DNA from: Rhabdophis nuchalis
Lineage: Eukaryota > Chordata > Lepidosauria > Squamata > Natricidae
Direction of reading: 5' to 3'
DNA: 64,000 nucleotides
Assembly (NCBI GenBank): GCA_039707465.1
Contig: CM077643.1
Coordinates: 317,135,919-317,199,918, forward strand
The translations under genes were made by a program, and so were the position numbers. Each line of letters starts with the position of its first letter. Position 1 is the stretch's first letter. Of the stretch, positions 50,201-61,718 are shown in pieces. The notes below the pieces were generated by a model that had not been told where the DNA came from, searched no databases, and saw only the letters and a list, made by a program, of their open reading frames with translations.

Positions 50201-53200
50201 TTTGGCAGTTCAAATCTCACCAGGCTCAAGGTTGTCTCAGCCTTCCATCCAGTGATGGGTTGCAGGTGGTATGCCCTGGTATGGGTGTACCGGAGTCTGC
50301 CCGGAGCACCGGATACTGTTCCAGTACGGTGCTCTGGAGGGCCTGCCCACCCTCGCTCCTTACCTGTGCTTTAAGCTTTTGGCGTTTTAAACTTTTGGCG
50401 CATTCTGCTGAGCAGCTGGAGTGTTGCGGAGGCTTGCAGAAGCATTGCAGGTAGATACGATGCATGCTGCGCTGCACATGTCCATGCGGATGACACTGGG
50501 CCCATTCCAACCATACAGGTTGGAATGGAATCTGGAACCCACCACTGCATCCATCCTTCCGAGATCGGTAAAATGAGGACCCCGATTGTTAGGGGCAATA
50601 AGCCGAGTCTGTAAACCGCTTAGAGAAGGCTGTAAAAAGCACTATACAAGTGGTATTGCTAGTGCTATAACAAAGGGAATTAATCCACAATCCACAATCC
50701 ATCCCTGAAGATGTTAGTTAACACAGAAGTTGGAAAAAGAACAACACAATGGAGACCCTGTGATTAGCATATTGCTGTGCAATTAATTGCATTTTTTTCT
50801 TTTAGGTTTGTCCATATTTTACAAGGGGATGTCAAATGAGTAAGTAAATTGCTTTATTATCAATTATATTTACCTGATGATAACTTTTGTATCTTCCCTG
50901 CCAATTAGCTAGCCTTAATTATTTTTGTTACTTTTTTATAGGTATATCGCGCATTCGTATAACTTCTTCCTATTCCCTGCCACATTTGGCCAAATGGATT
51001 CCGAGTTCTCCTGCCAAGCTTCTAGTATTCAATTCCTGTCTCATTATGACTTTGACTATAATAAGGTATATTTAATGTTATTTAATAGAGTAGACAAGAA
51101 TTTAAGTAGACAAGAAACTAGATTTGGACTTTGCCTTTCAAATGCTGTTAAAATGCAGTATAATAAAATATATTTTCAACATTTAATTTCCAGTTGAATG
51201 ATATAGATAGTTAATTTGTAGCACTGTCAATATCCCAGGGCCCTTTGAATTGCTTCATTCTCTCTCTCTGAGAACAGGGCTCCTGTCTCAGGAGGGAGAA
51301 GATCCGGTATTTGATCAAGACTCCTCAGTAGGTTTGTTAACTGGCCAGCTCCCAAAAAGATGTCTGGAAGTTGAGTTATGGCAACTGAGTTTCTTTTCGT
51401 TTTTTGGTTTGAAATGTGTCACTGCTTATCCAAGCAGCTTCTTCAAACCAAAGAAGCTCTTTGGATAGGCAATGAAACATTTCAAACTAAAAAAGGAAAG
51501 TCCATTTTCCATGACTTAACTTCCAGAAACTCTACCTGGATGACTGAGAATCTTCATCGACATTTCCCTCCAAAAGATCATGGTGAATGTAATGTAGAGT
51601 GTGGGATGGAAAGGTTACTACAGGATTTGTAATTAATACATTATGATTTGATATATGGATATGTCCATGTTGTTATTAGAAGCCAAGCTGAGAGAGCCTT
51701 TACTTTTTTTTTTACTTACCCCAGTACTGTACATGATTTTATCTTAAGTCAGGAGAAAACGATCTTGATGCCTCAATTCCATACTATGTAGCTCTATCTA
51801 TTTGCCTTTAGTTTCTTAAGGATGGAATTCCTTATATGAATGAAACACAAGAGAAGAAGCTTCAGCATCTGTTATCTGGTAATTGGATGGTCCAAAGGTA
51901 CCCTCTTCCACACTATTGTTTCTATACTAATGTTGGGTTTTTTTCTCCTGTGTTTCTTTATGCACTTAAGTAGTTGGAGTGACAGGATCCTGTTCTGACC
52001 AGTTCTGGAGAACCGGTAGCGAAAATTTTGAGTAGTTCGGAGAACTGGTAAATATCACCTCTGACTGGCCCCGCCCCCATCTATTCTCTGCCACCCGAGT
52101 ACCAACTGACGGCGATTTTGCTGTAACCTCCTGGAGTGGAGAGGGAATGCAGATTTTACAGTATCCCTCCCCTGCCCACACCCACCAAGGCATGCCACAT
52201 CCACCAAGCCACGCCCACAAAACCAGTAATAAAACTTTTTGAATCCCACTACTGAGTCTATCTGACCACTAGAGGCTGCTGTGGGGAAAATGGGAGGCAG
52301 GAGAATGAGGTATGTTTGCTACCTAATACATCAACAGGTATACAGTAGACATATGAAACTTTTGGGATGATACAAAAATCACTGGGCATCTAAGTTATTA
52401 TTTGCTTTGGCCTCTGTAAGGTATCTTATTGAGAAGCTGGGTCTTTTTTAGAGGTTTATTATTGATAAATAGTGTTAATTGTCTGAGAACCTGAAGGTGC
52501 TGAAAAGGTTGGGTTGGACAATAGTGTCATTCAATTGTCTTACTCTGCTTACTGTAGTTTTGATAGAGACAAGTTGAAAGAAGTGATTGATCAAGTAACT
52601 TGCTGGATATTCTTAGCAGAAGAGGAAGATTCTATAGTTCTGCATGATATATATGGTATGAATTAATTAAGCTTCTTTCATTTTTAAAATTCTTGTTTAT
52701 TGCTGCCTTGAAATTTTTTTTTATATTGTTCTTGGGTTTAGGGAGTATTCATTTTAAAGGGGATAATTATAGTTTCAAACCATTTGAATGACATGCAATA
52801 AAGACTTTTGCAGATTTGCTTGTTTATGGTTTGTGTTGCAAAGATAATCTTGTCATAAACATCCTCCCAATCAAAAGTCTGTCATTATAATTCTTGATAG
52901 CATCTTTATAATTCTTCTGCCACTTTTCGGGAGCTGCCTCACCTGGCTTCCAACCCAACTCTGGACTGTGAGACAGATGTATTTCAGAGATAAAAATTAA
53001 AAAGTTTAATTTATATCTGCAAAACCACTTTGTGGCCATAGAGCATACAAATGTGCTGCTAAAGGATTCAGTCTTTTTTCATACCCCCCCATTAGGAATT
53101 AGCCCATAAGAGGTAAACAAAATCTATATTTTTTAAAATGAAGGTAAGATCAAATGTAAACATAATTTATTTATTTTTTAAATACAAATTTATGGAAACA

Positions 53201-56200
53201 AAGATCCGTAAAAGAAATACAATATTCTGGGTAGTCTACAAGTTTCTCGCCGGCCTGGCCTAATCCCCATCATCAAGCTGTAGACTGAAGCTCAAATTGT
53301 TTTCATTCGGATTTTAAGGGGTAGAGTTTTAGGATTTTAAGGTTTTAGGATTTTTAGCACAGGGTATTGGGATTTAATCTATTTTAGTATTATTAATTGC
53401 TATGTTTTGTATTTTTTCTATTTTAAATTTCCTGTGCACCACCCCGAGTCCCTTTGGGGAGAGTGGCACGATTTATAAATTTAATAAATAATAATAAATA
53501 AATAAAATAAGTTTACCTGGGTTTGGAAAAAGCAAAGAGTATTGCAGTTCCTAAGGATAGTCCACAGGTGAACAATTTGGTCTTTAGACCCCTTTGTATT
53601 TTTAAAAATGATTGAGGAGTCCAGAGAGCTTTGGTTTATTTATATTAGATCTATCGATATTTACTGTGTTAGAAATTAAACCTGAGAATTTCAAATTTTT
53701 ATTTAATTATTTGACTTTGCAGACCACCTGAAAGGTCTTGAAAGGGTCTTGGGGAATTCCCAGTGATCCTCAGACCACGCTTTGAGAAGTATTAGCCTGG
53801 AGAAAGCAAGGTTTTATTTTGGACATGCCTCAGAATGGATAAATATAGGCATTATTTTAAGAGAAGTACAGAGAAATAAAAATAACTTTAGCAGTGGTGG
53901 GCTCTTACCGGTTCGGACCAGTTCAGCTGAACCGGTAGTGGTTTGGTGACCTGGGTCGCTGGAACTGCAGTGACCCAGGCCTGCCACGTCCCCAAACAGG
54001 TTCTCCTATTGTGGCGCCACCGTTTTCTTTTTGGTTCTGCACACGTGCAGAGCAATTTTCATCAGCAAATTTAATTAATTTTCACTTTTTCATGTTTTGT
54101 GCATGTACAGACCTATATATGAGCAAATGCATCTAGTGTGCATGCGAGTGAAGTGAGAGAGCGCGCATAAAAATTTTGCACGCACCAAACTGGCAGTAAT
54201 GCTGGGAGCTGAAAGGAACATAAGCCAAGAATTAACTGATTCTGCAGAAACAAAATTCCCTTTTATCTCAAATTCTGCTTTTCTTTGCTTCCAAATTTGA
54301 AACAGGTTCTGAGGGAATGACAAACTCTTTTTTCTTTTCTAGCCTTGCTTCAGTCATGTTTTTGGATTTTTTGTCCCATTTCTCTTTCAAAACTTTAAAA
54401 CTCTTTTTTCTTCTTCTCCAGGTCGGAGGGGGGGCAGGATTGTGGGTATTGGTAGTATGGTATGAGAGACTATTTCAGGGAACTATAGCTATTAATATGT
54501 GTTTAAGGTGGCTCAGTGGCTAAGGCGCTGAGCTTGTTGATCAGAAGGTCGGCAATTCGAATTCCTAGCGCCGTATAACGGAGTGAGCTTCCTTTATTTG
54601 TCCCAGCTTCTGCCAACCTAGCAGTTCGAAAGCAATAAAAAATGCAAGTAGAAAAATAGGGACCACTTTGATGGGAAGGTAACAGCGTTCTGTGCGCCTT
54701 TGGCGTTTAGTCATGCCGGCCACATGACCACGGAGCTGTCTTTGGACAACACTGGCTCTTCGGCTTGGAAACGGAGATGAGCACACACACAGCGCCCCCC
54801 CCCCCGAGTCAGGAACGACTAGCACATATGTGTGAGGGGAACCTTTACCTAATATACATATCTATGTGAAATAGTTCATAAACTGTATAACTCCATTCAT
54901 GAGTACAATCTTTTAACAAAAGGGTCAGTGTTATTGATATGGAAATTTGCCCTCAACCTCTGTTTTGAAATGATGCAGGGTTTTTTGCATTGGGGAGAGG
55001 CTATAGTTTTGAAAGTATATATTTATTTGCTATATATAGTTTGTTTTAGTGATTAAAGTGTTGGACTAGCAACTAGGAGCTGGTAAGTTCTAGTCTTGCC
55101 TTAGGCATGAAAGCCAACTGGTTAATTTTGGGCCATTCATTCTGTTGAACCTACCTCACAGGGTTGTGGTGGGGAAAATAGGAGGCAGGAGAATTAGATA
55201 TGATTGCTGCTTAGTACTGCCACAGAGATCGATAGATATGAAACCTTTGGGATTATAGAAATATATAAATACATACATAAAAAGGTGGGATAACAATATA
55301 ATAAGACTGGATTTGGCATTTTTATCCACCTGAGCCCTTCCCTTGGGAAGACTTGACAGGTAGATAAAAATGCCAACTCTAAGCATCTGACTAGCTATGC
55401 AACCAACCATAAGAATTACAGAGCACAGAGACCTGCAAATAGAAGTAGAGCAACTATGGCAAAAGAAAGCAAAAATATTCAAAAGCAATAACCTGAGGTG
55501 CAATCCAAAGATCTGGAGCGCCACTTAAATAATCGCCACCAGTCAATTGCAAAAGGAAGCTTAATTTGGAACGGCTTATGACAATATCTGTGATGATATC
55601 TTTAGCCCCATCAAACAACAACATTGGCCTATTCCAGGGCCTTGAGAAGAACTCAATAGGTGAATAAAAATGCAAAATCCAGTCTAAACATTGATTGTTG
55701 TTGCTTGTGCAACCAACCATAATAATAATATATTGAATAAAGTATAAGAAAATGTATATGAATCTCATTTCTCTAGGTAAGCGTGTTTCTTATCGTCTTA
55801 CTTGTGTTTCTTATGTTCTGTTAACATTTTTCTTTGGTGTCTTCGCATCTCCCAATTGTACAACAGTTCGATGAATTTCTTATTTAAATGCTTTAATGCA
55901 AGGCTGAAGAACCTTTATAGTCACAGAAAAATATGTCGTGATTATATACTATTTTCAACTTTACATTATGCTATTTATACTTTGTCTTACAGGCTTTCAA
56001 GTGATTGAACTACAACTTATTCTAAGAAAAGCTTTTCCAGATATTTGGACTATTCATTTGGAAGATGAAAAAGTGAGTTTAATAGGATATTAGATAAAAT
56101 TGGTACATGTATTAAGATCCTCAAAGTCAATCTATCTCTGCCATTGAACAGGTTCCCATGTTTGTAACATAGATTTCTGACAAACATTTAGCTGGAAGTA

Positions 56201-59200
56201 TTCAAAAATACTGGTAGTTGTTAAATTAGGCTTGCCATATCACTAGGCAGAGAACAAAATTGGCTTATGTTATAGCCTTCCAAATTACATAAATTTCTTC
56301 TCTATTAGCAGCTTACTACTTGTTACATTAATGGCTTATGCTATATGTAAGGAAGGCATGGGCATACATGGAGCTTCATTTAGATCCTGCCTAATTCTTA
56401 AGGAATAATACTTTTAAGGCAATATCTGCTTATGAATAATTCTAGAAATTGTATTAGGAGGTTTTTTTAAAATAAATGCAGCATTATGGAATGTGAAATG
56501 AATATGTTTTTATGGAAAATTAAGTGAAAACATTAAGTGAATACCGAAATAATCAACTCTTTGAAATACACAAGAATAATAAAGGTAGTGATTGTCTTAA
56601 GGAAAAATTTGCAGTATAATTTTATGAAGAATGAAACCAACTAGCATGAAATGAAAACAGATAATTAGAACAGGAAAAGAAGTATTGAAGAAGAGTAGAA
56701 AGTAATAAAATTTGGCATAGAGGTATTTTTTTCACTGAACAGGAAACAATAACAAAGGTGAATTATTTTGTGACTGATTCTGTAGAAACTCTAGAATTCA
56801 TCTATATAAGTTCCAATACTGTGCTTCTTGAGAGTTTTAATAAAAATACAGAAGACTAAGCATTTGTGTGCTACAAATTTCATTAATGCCTTTCTAAATG
56901 GAACTAAATTATATAGATATAACTACGCATATACATTTGGTTAAATAGCCTTTCATTCTTCTTTAGAAAACTTCCTTTTTATCTTCATTTATATTTTGCC
57001 CAAAGGAAACACACATACCGGCAGATGTGGCAAGGGAAAAAACTGATGGAATTGAAACAGAAAATGCTTATGCCCAGAGCGAAAAATCTTTCCCTGCCCC
57101 CCCCCCCCCCTTAAAAATAAAAACCAGTGGTTTATTTCCTGGATTTTTCTGCAGTCACTGAAGACTGAAAAATTATCTCTGTTAAATAATATGTAATAAA
57201 TGTACCATCAGTTTGAACAGACAAATATGTTTTGACAGTTAAAAAGGCTGAGTATATTAAACATTTACCCAAGCAGATGTAACAAAAGAGAATGAGTTAC
57301 TGACAACTACTGTTCTTATCTCTTAGTTGATGGTGAAAAAGGTGAATCCACAATACCGCTGGGTCCTGGAAAACACTTCTTTTGATCCATGTAAAAGAGA
57401 ACAAATTCTTTATTCCGCAAGGGGCTTCACCAATATTTTCCAGACACTTGTGAAAGCTAAGAAGGTAAAGCCCAGTTTTCTGTTAGAAAGTTCAATAATG
57501 ATATAAATCTGAGCTACAAAATACTTATTTATTATTGAATTTATTTCTCATCTACTTTGCCCTGGGGATACTTTAGGTCAGGGCGTGTCAGACTTGCGGA
57601 CTGTGGGCTGGATGTGTCACACACAGGCCACAAATAGGAAAAACGTCACAAAACGTCACGTGACGTTTGATACATGTGCTTTAGGTGGCTTACAACAATG
57701 AAAAGAAAGAAATTAAAAGCGTGACGACAACAACACCGAAATAATAGAACAATATTGATGTGTGGGAAGCAGAGAGCAAGGGGGCGGGAGGTGGAGTTTG
57801 CCATCAATTCAGCAGATACCTGCAGCCTGGAACTCTCCCATTGGGGCTCCAGGCCACCTGACAGAGCCAGGTCTCCAGGCTCTTGCAGGAGGATAGGAGA
57901 GTAAGGGGCAGAACTTACTTAGAACAGCAGCCTCCAACTTTTTGGGCACCAGGGGCCAGTTCTGTGGAGAGAGGTTTTTTCCTGTAGACCAGAGGGGGTT
58001 TGGTTTCACATGCTGCCTGCATCCCACAGATAGGGTTTTGCTTGTTTGAGTGGCCCTGTTTCTGGCTGACTGCGGCCTGGAGCTGGATCACAGACTGGGA
58101 GTTGGGGACCCCTGCCTTAGAAAGTAGCATGTTTCAAAGAGTGGGTTCTGCGGCAGAGAAGGCTGTTCTTCTGTATCTTGTTAGTCGGAGTTTTTTAACC
58201 AATGAGATCCATAGTAAGCCTTCTCTGCCGACATGAATAGGATGGGTTTGTCCTAGCAGGAACTACGTTCACATACTTTATGTAGGAGACATACGTTCTA
58301 CATGATTTAGAATAATCTTGAAATCTTGTTTGTGAAATCTCTGGATCCCATGTTCCGATTGTGGAAATTAATTTTCACTTTGGATATATTGTTAAATATT
58401 TTATTCTCTAGTGACAATGTTTCCCCGATGTTCAAAAATATTGCTATTATGTGAAACTATAACAGGAGTGGGCAAGCTTTCATGGCCAAGAGCTGCAGTT
58501 GACCTTTAAATAGTATTCCAAAGGTCACATTCTACAAAGGGTGGACAAAAGTTAACACTCATTTTATTTGCCTTTAAATTAATTTAAATTCTGTGTGCCT
58601 ATAGATCTGTTTTTTGTAGAATTATTTTTCCTTCTATCAGATTAAAATTTGGTAGTAACTTTTAAAGTTATTCCAAAAGATGAGCGTAAGGTTTAAGATA
58701 GGAGCCTACCTGATTTGAAATGCAAATTCCAAGGTCAAAGCTGCTTGCAAAAGGAAAACTAAACTAGGAGCTTCTTGTATCCAGCAGAATTGTACATAGG
58801 ATGTCTCTTATAAACTTGCTAAGTATTCCAAGGCAAAGGGAGGCTTTCCTATAATGTGTATCCTGTTGCATTTGAATTAATGCTTTTTTTTGTTTTTAGA
58901 AAAAAAACCCTCTAAAGTTCACACTAACACATCATCAATCACTCTGTCCCTGGGTTTGGAAGGTTCCCTTCTGCAAAACATAGCCCCTGATGGCGAACCT
59001 ATGGCACGGGTGCCACAGGTGGCCCGCGGAACCATTTCTTAGGGCACGCAAGGCGTTGCCCTGTCAGCTCCAGTGCTGGCCAGCTGATTTAGGCCTTTTG
59101 AGGCCGTTTTTCACCCTCTGGAGGCTTCAGGGAAGCTCCTAAAGCCTCTGGAGGTGGGGGGGAGGCTGTTTTCCCCCCTCCCCAGGCTCCTAGAAAGCCT

Positions 59201-61651
59201 CTGGAGCCTGGGGAGGGCGAATAAAGTGCACCAAAAGCAGGGGGTGGTGTGCATAGCATATAGGTACGACCCCCCTGTGCTCCCCCCGCTTTTGGCATGC
59301 GAGCCAAAAAAGGTTATCCATCACTGGCCTAGCCCTAGCAAGCAAATTGCACTTAGTGGTTTTAAAGGAGCAATGCAGAACCACAATGCTCTGCCTACAA
59401 TCTTAACGAGTTTTGCTTTGCTTTGTTTTTATTTCCACACTCTGTAGCCGCTGGTGGGACACAATATGCTGATGGATCTCCTGTATCTACACGAGAAATT
59501 TTACAAACCCCTTCCTGGTAAAGTCATTTTGAATAGCAGTTGTATAGAACGTATCGCTCTTTCAGCTCTTAAGCAACTGCTCTTGATGTTTGCTATTAGA
59601 AAAGAACTGGCCCAGTTTTGGTCTCTTGCAAGTTTAATGGCATTAGCTTAATAAATTTACCAGCAAGCATTATGGGAAGTCCTTGACTTGCAACCATGAT
59701 GGAGTCTCCTCATTATGGTCCTACGTCTTGATGGCTGTAAAGCAGGTCACCCACATGACCAATCCAATTTTACAATCCTTTTTTTTATGGTGGTCACTAA
59801 ACAAATCACAGTTGTTAAGTCAACCCCTGGTTCTCTATGGCAGTATTTTGACCTAGGCTTCCTGAGGCAGTAAAAAGCACACGCTTAGTTCCAAAAACCC
59901 TCTTTTTATTTCAATTACCGTATTTATTCGAGTATAACGCGCAAAATGTTGTACCCAAAAAAGAACTCAAAGTTTGGGTGCGCGTTATAAACGAGGGTTT
60001 GGGTTTCTGCGCGGCGGCAGCGGCAGCGGGGGGAGAAGCGGAGGCAGAAAGAGACGCGGGGGGAGAAGCGGAGGCAGAAAGAGACGCGGGGGGAGAAGCG
60101 GAGGCAGAAAGAGACGCGGGGGGAGAAGCGGAGGCAGAAAGAGACGCGGGGGGAGAAGCGGAGGCAGAAAGAGACGCGGGGGAAGAAGCGGAGGCAGAAA
60201 GAGACGCGGGGGGAGAAGCGGAGGCAGAAAGAGACGCGGGGGGAGAAGCGGAGGCAGAAAGAGACGCGGGGGGAGAAGCGGAGGCAGAAAGAGACGCGGT
60301 TAGGGTGGAACGGCATCGCTCCATCGCCCCTCAGCTGCGGAGCCCGGCCGTCATGCTTTATAAAAATCGGTATAAAAATTTTATACCGATTTTTAATCGA
60401 AAATTAGGGGGTGCGCGCTATACACGTGTGCGCGTTATAGTCGAATAAATACGGTAAGTTCATCCACAGCCCGTAATGAGTCACAAATAGTTTGTAAAGA
60501 GTCCGACAGACTTTTGGGATAAGACTGATAAGCACCCACCTTTATCTCCCTTGAAATGCTGCCAAAGACCTAATTGCCAATTAGCTTCGCAAGGCCAAAT
60601 GGAGCAGATTCAAAACTGAGCTTCAGAGTTCAAACCGACCAGAACGAACAAAGTTGATTCCTGCAAGTGCCTTTGCTCCTCCTTTATGTCTTATCGGAGG
60701 GGCCAATCATCTCCAAGCCTTACTCCCTTTCGTCTTAACTGTTCTTGCCTTCTGGCAGCTCTGTGCATGTGCGCACTGGGAACAGGCTCCCCCTGTTCCT
60801 CTGCCTCACTGATGTCAGACTCTGGAGGTTCCAGAGGCAGCACATAACTCCCAGATGGCCCTGGCCCCTCTTGTCCGAGCCTTCTCCAGACTCCCGGACT
60901 GGCCAATGTTCCTCCCCAACCTCCTCACTCTGCGGGCCACCAGCGGACCACAACAGGCAGCACCCCCAATATTTTGTGTGGTGCCAGGGATGGTTCCATG
61001 GTGGACAGTTTTTCCACGGACTGGCGGAGGGGGTGTCATTGGTTTGCTTGCTGCTTGGATCTTGTATGTGTGTCGATGGCCCTTTGCTCACTTGTGTAGA
61101 CCAGTTCCTGGAGGGCCATGCTCTAGTGCTGGTCCATGGCCTGGGGGTTGGGGGTTGGGGAGCCCTGTCCTACGGGACGTATTTACTGAAAACTAGAAGT
61201 AAATACAGGCTGATTGCTGACCATGCTACCATTTGACTGTGGAGCGGGCAGCCTATGGAACTTCGGAACCAAATCATAAGTACTTTTCCTTTTCCTTTGT
61301 AACTATGAACTCTCATTAATAAACCGGTTGTAAGTCAGTAATTTGTTCTCCCTCCTTTTCCCTTTTTTTACTTACAATTTTCAGAAAAGTATGAAGAATT
61401 CAAAGATAATATTCACTTCCTGTTTCCTGTTCTTTTGGATACGAAGAACATTGCCAAAGCCACATGGAAGGTCATTTTTATTCTCTACCACAAATATCCA
61501 TGCTCCTACTGTCTCCTTTATGGTTTGCGAATTGATTCATGTCCAGGGCGCCTAAAAACATTTTGTTTCTTTTTTTTTCTCCACCGTCAACACAGGAATT
61601 CCAGTTTCCTCAAGTTTCTTATCTGTTGGAGTTGTATGAAATGCTGTACAG
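44273..61651 (+). CDS. PNLDC1: PARN-like ribonuclease PNLDC1 (pre-piRNA trimmer), first 12 coding exons
   Basis: 3'-to-5' exonuclease of the PARN/CAF1 DEDD family that trims pre-piRNA 3' ends, working with TDRKH at the mitochondrial surface in germ cells. Coding exons: 44273-44348, 49594-49639, 49739-49812, 50806-50839, 50942-51065, 51812-51897, 52558-52655, 55993-56072, 57327-57464, 59448-59517, 61385-61470, 61596-61651. They join in frame to 968 nt (322 codons plus two bases) with GT/AG junctions. The first DEDD pair is Asp28 and Glu30 in GLDMEFTGL; the next acidic motif is GHNMLMDLL (257-264 region). PARN-like blocks YNFFLFPATFG and NGIPYMN-like DGIPYMN are present. The last third, including the C-terminal membrane anchor known in mammals, lies beyond the window. 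No stop or frameshift is seen in the exons read. Confidence 0.95.
44700..45637. other. PNLDC1 intron 1, first part, nothing recognised
   Basis: AT-rich intron upstream of the LINE at 45638. No exon or known repeat is supported. Confidence 0.4.
45638..49020 (-). mobile_element. Long CR1/L2-clade LINE copy, broken frames
   Basis: The longest LINE copy here. Minus strand, three overlapping frames: 49004-47427 (N-terminal extension, then the AP-endonuclease with LMLCNARSV, GITETWL, LLVMGDFNLP), 47372-46725 (reverse transcriptase start, [13 protein letters not shown]) and 46881-45838 (YADDTQLY and C-terminal part ending at a stop). Frameshifts or stops separate them, so it is inactive. The 3' end carries the CCCGCCCTTCTCC block and T-rich tail at 45640-45695. 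No separate ORF1 is seen upstream. It occupies PNLDC1 intron 1, antisense. Confidence 0.9.
49128..49384 (+). mobile_element. CR1 LINE 3' end with pentamer tail
   Basis: AAGGAGAAATTTTCTGACAG, CTAAGGTCCCTCCAACTCTG and then (CCTAT)n/(TCTAT)n at 49350-49381. It is the plus-strand version of the fragments near 43 kb. Confidence 0.85.
50146..50669 (+). mobile_element. tRNA-derived SINE split by a MITE
   Basis: Head GGTGGTGTAGTAGTTAGAGT with B-box-like GGCAGTTCAAATCTC, then a MITE (50250-50547), then the tail AGATCGGTAAAATGAGGACC and CTGTAAACCGCTTAGAGAAG as at 7818-8036. Confidence 0.75.
50250..50547 (+). mobile_element. hAT-like MITE nested in a SINE
   Basis: Ends CAGTGATGGGTTGCAGG and GGAACCCACCACTG; flanking octamers CTTCCATC and CATCCATC agree at seven of eight positions. 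Confidence 0.75.
51966..52255 (-). mobile_element. hAT-like MITE, same family as 42465
   Basis: Shares TTCTGGAGAACCGGTAG, TTTTGAGTAGTTCGG and CCACGCCCACAAAACCAG with the nested element near 42.5 kb, and ends in GAATCCCACTACTGAG. The left end is less clear. Confidence 0.65.
52256..52380 (+). mobile_element. SINE tail fragment
   Basis: GCTGTGGGGAAAATGGGAGG and GAAACTTTTGGGATGATAC match the tail of the SINE at 55056. Confidence 0.45.
53310..53512 (+). mobile_element. CR1/L2-clade LINE 3' tail
   Basis: TGTGCACCACCCCGAGTCCC, then TTTATAAATTTAATAAATAA-type tail. Located in PNLDC1 intron 7. Confidence 0.7.
53893..54200 (+). mobile_element. Possible hAT-like MITE
   Basis: Begins CAGTGGTGGGCTCTTACCGG with the palindromic ACCGGTTCGG/GAACCGGT words nearby. 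I could not find a matching right end. Confidence 0.4.
54505..54850 (+). mobile_element. Complete Sauria-type SINE
   Basis: Best copy in the window. The tRNA head has an A-box-like GGCTCAGTGGCTAAGG and B-box-like GGCAATTCGAATTCC. The body ends GAGTCAGGAACGACTAGCAC and AACCTTTACCT, similar to a Bov-B LINE 3' end. A C run of 10 interrupts it near 54797. Confidence 0.82.
55056..55295 (+). mobile_element. tRNA-derived SINE, second type
   Basis: Head TAGTGATTAAAGTGTTGGAC, middle CTTGCCTTAGGCATGAAAGC and tail CTCACAGGGTTGTGGTGG then AAAAAGGTGGGATAAC. Fragments are at 5331, 35790 and 52256. Confidence 0.65.
56073..57326. other. PNLDC1 intron 8, nothing recognised
   Basis: AT-rich intron with a C run at 57098-57110. 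No exon, RNA gene or repeat is supported. Confidence 0.4.
57925..58111 (+). mobile_element. hAT-like MITE (CAGCAGCCTCCAAC family)
   Basis: Ends CAGCAGCCTCCAACTTTTTG and GAGTTGGGGACCCCTGC-like are inverted; the middle has GGGGCCAGTTCTGTGG. Relatives are at 22709 and 60985. Confidence 0.65.
58986..59325 (+). mobile_element. hAT-like MITE (GATGGCGAACC family)
   Basis: Ends CCTGATGGCGAACCTATGG and GGTTATCCATCACTG with diverged flanking octamers ACATAGCC and GCCTAGCC. Confidence 0.75.
59680..59830 (+). mobile_element. Dispersed repeat, GACTACCTG family, fragment
   Basis: GTCCTTGACTTGCAACCATG and GGTGGTCACTAAACAAATCAC match parts of 43031-43578. Both ends are lost. Confidence 0.5.
59918..60454. 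mobile_element. TA-flanked inverted-repeat element carrying a minisatellite
   Basis: Ends CCGTATTTATTCGAGTATAA and TATAGTCGAATAAATACGG are inverted, with TA directly outside both. Near the right end 60361-60395 is a 17-base perfect palindrome arm pair around one A. It belongs to the same broad group as 20187, 23891 and 40541. Its middle is a 30-bp tandem array. Confidence 0.75.
60031..60300 (+). repeat. 30-bp minisatellite, nine copies
   Basis: Nine head-to-tail 30-base units beginning GGGAGAAGCGGAGGCAGAAA, almost without change (one substitution at 60183; the last unit ends in T). As the unit is a multiple of three, every frame stays open on both strands, giving decapeptide repeats such as GGEAEAERDA; these are not genes. 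Confidence 0.95.
60985..61167 (+). mobile_element. hAT-like MITE (second CAGCAGCCTCCAAC-type copy)
   Basis: GTGCCAGGGATGGTTCCATG, TTTTTCCACGGACTGGCGG and GGTTGGGGAGCCCTG are recognisable in order. The left end is degraded. Confidence 0.55.
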
Positions 61652-61718
61652 GTCAGCCACATGCCTCTTTCTTGAACTCTTCTCTGTTCAATCACTAAAT
61701 ATCTGATTAGTAATCTTA

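Larger units (their letters stand above)
59840..60870 (-). mobile_element. Possible LTR-like repeat holding the minisatellite element
   Basis: On the minus strand, sequence from about 60870 down to 60455 and then 59917 down to 59840 reads as one block interrupted by the TA-flanked element. It has a TATA-like GACATAAAGGAG and then AATAAA. This looks like a solo LTR, but I did not find terminal TG/CA or a target duplication. Confidence 0.3.

Noticed and set aside
60031..60300. CRISPR-like regular repeats
   Set aside because: Units are directly adjacent with no spacers, and the genome is vertebrate.
59911..60448. Long open frames with decapeptide repeats on both strands
   Set aside because: They come from a 30-bp tandem repeat whose unit is a multiple of three. 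There is no splice or coding context and the array lies inside a MITE.
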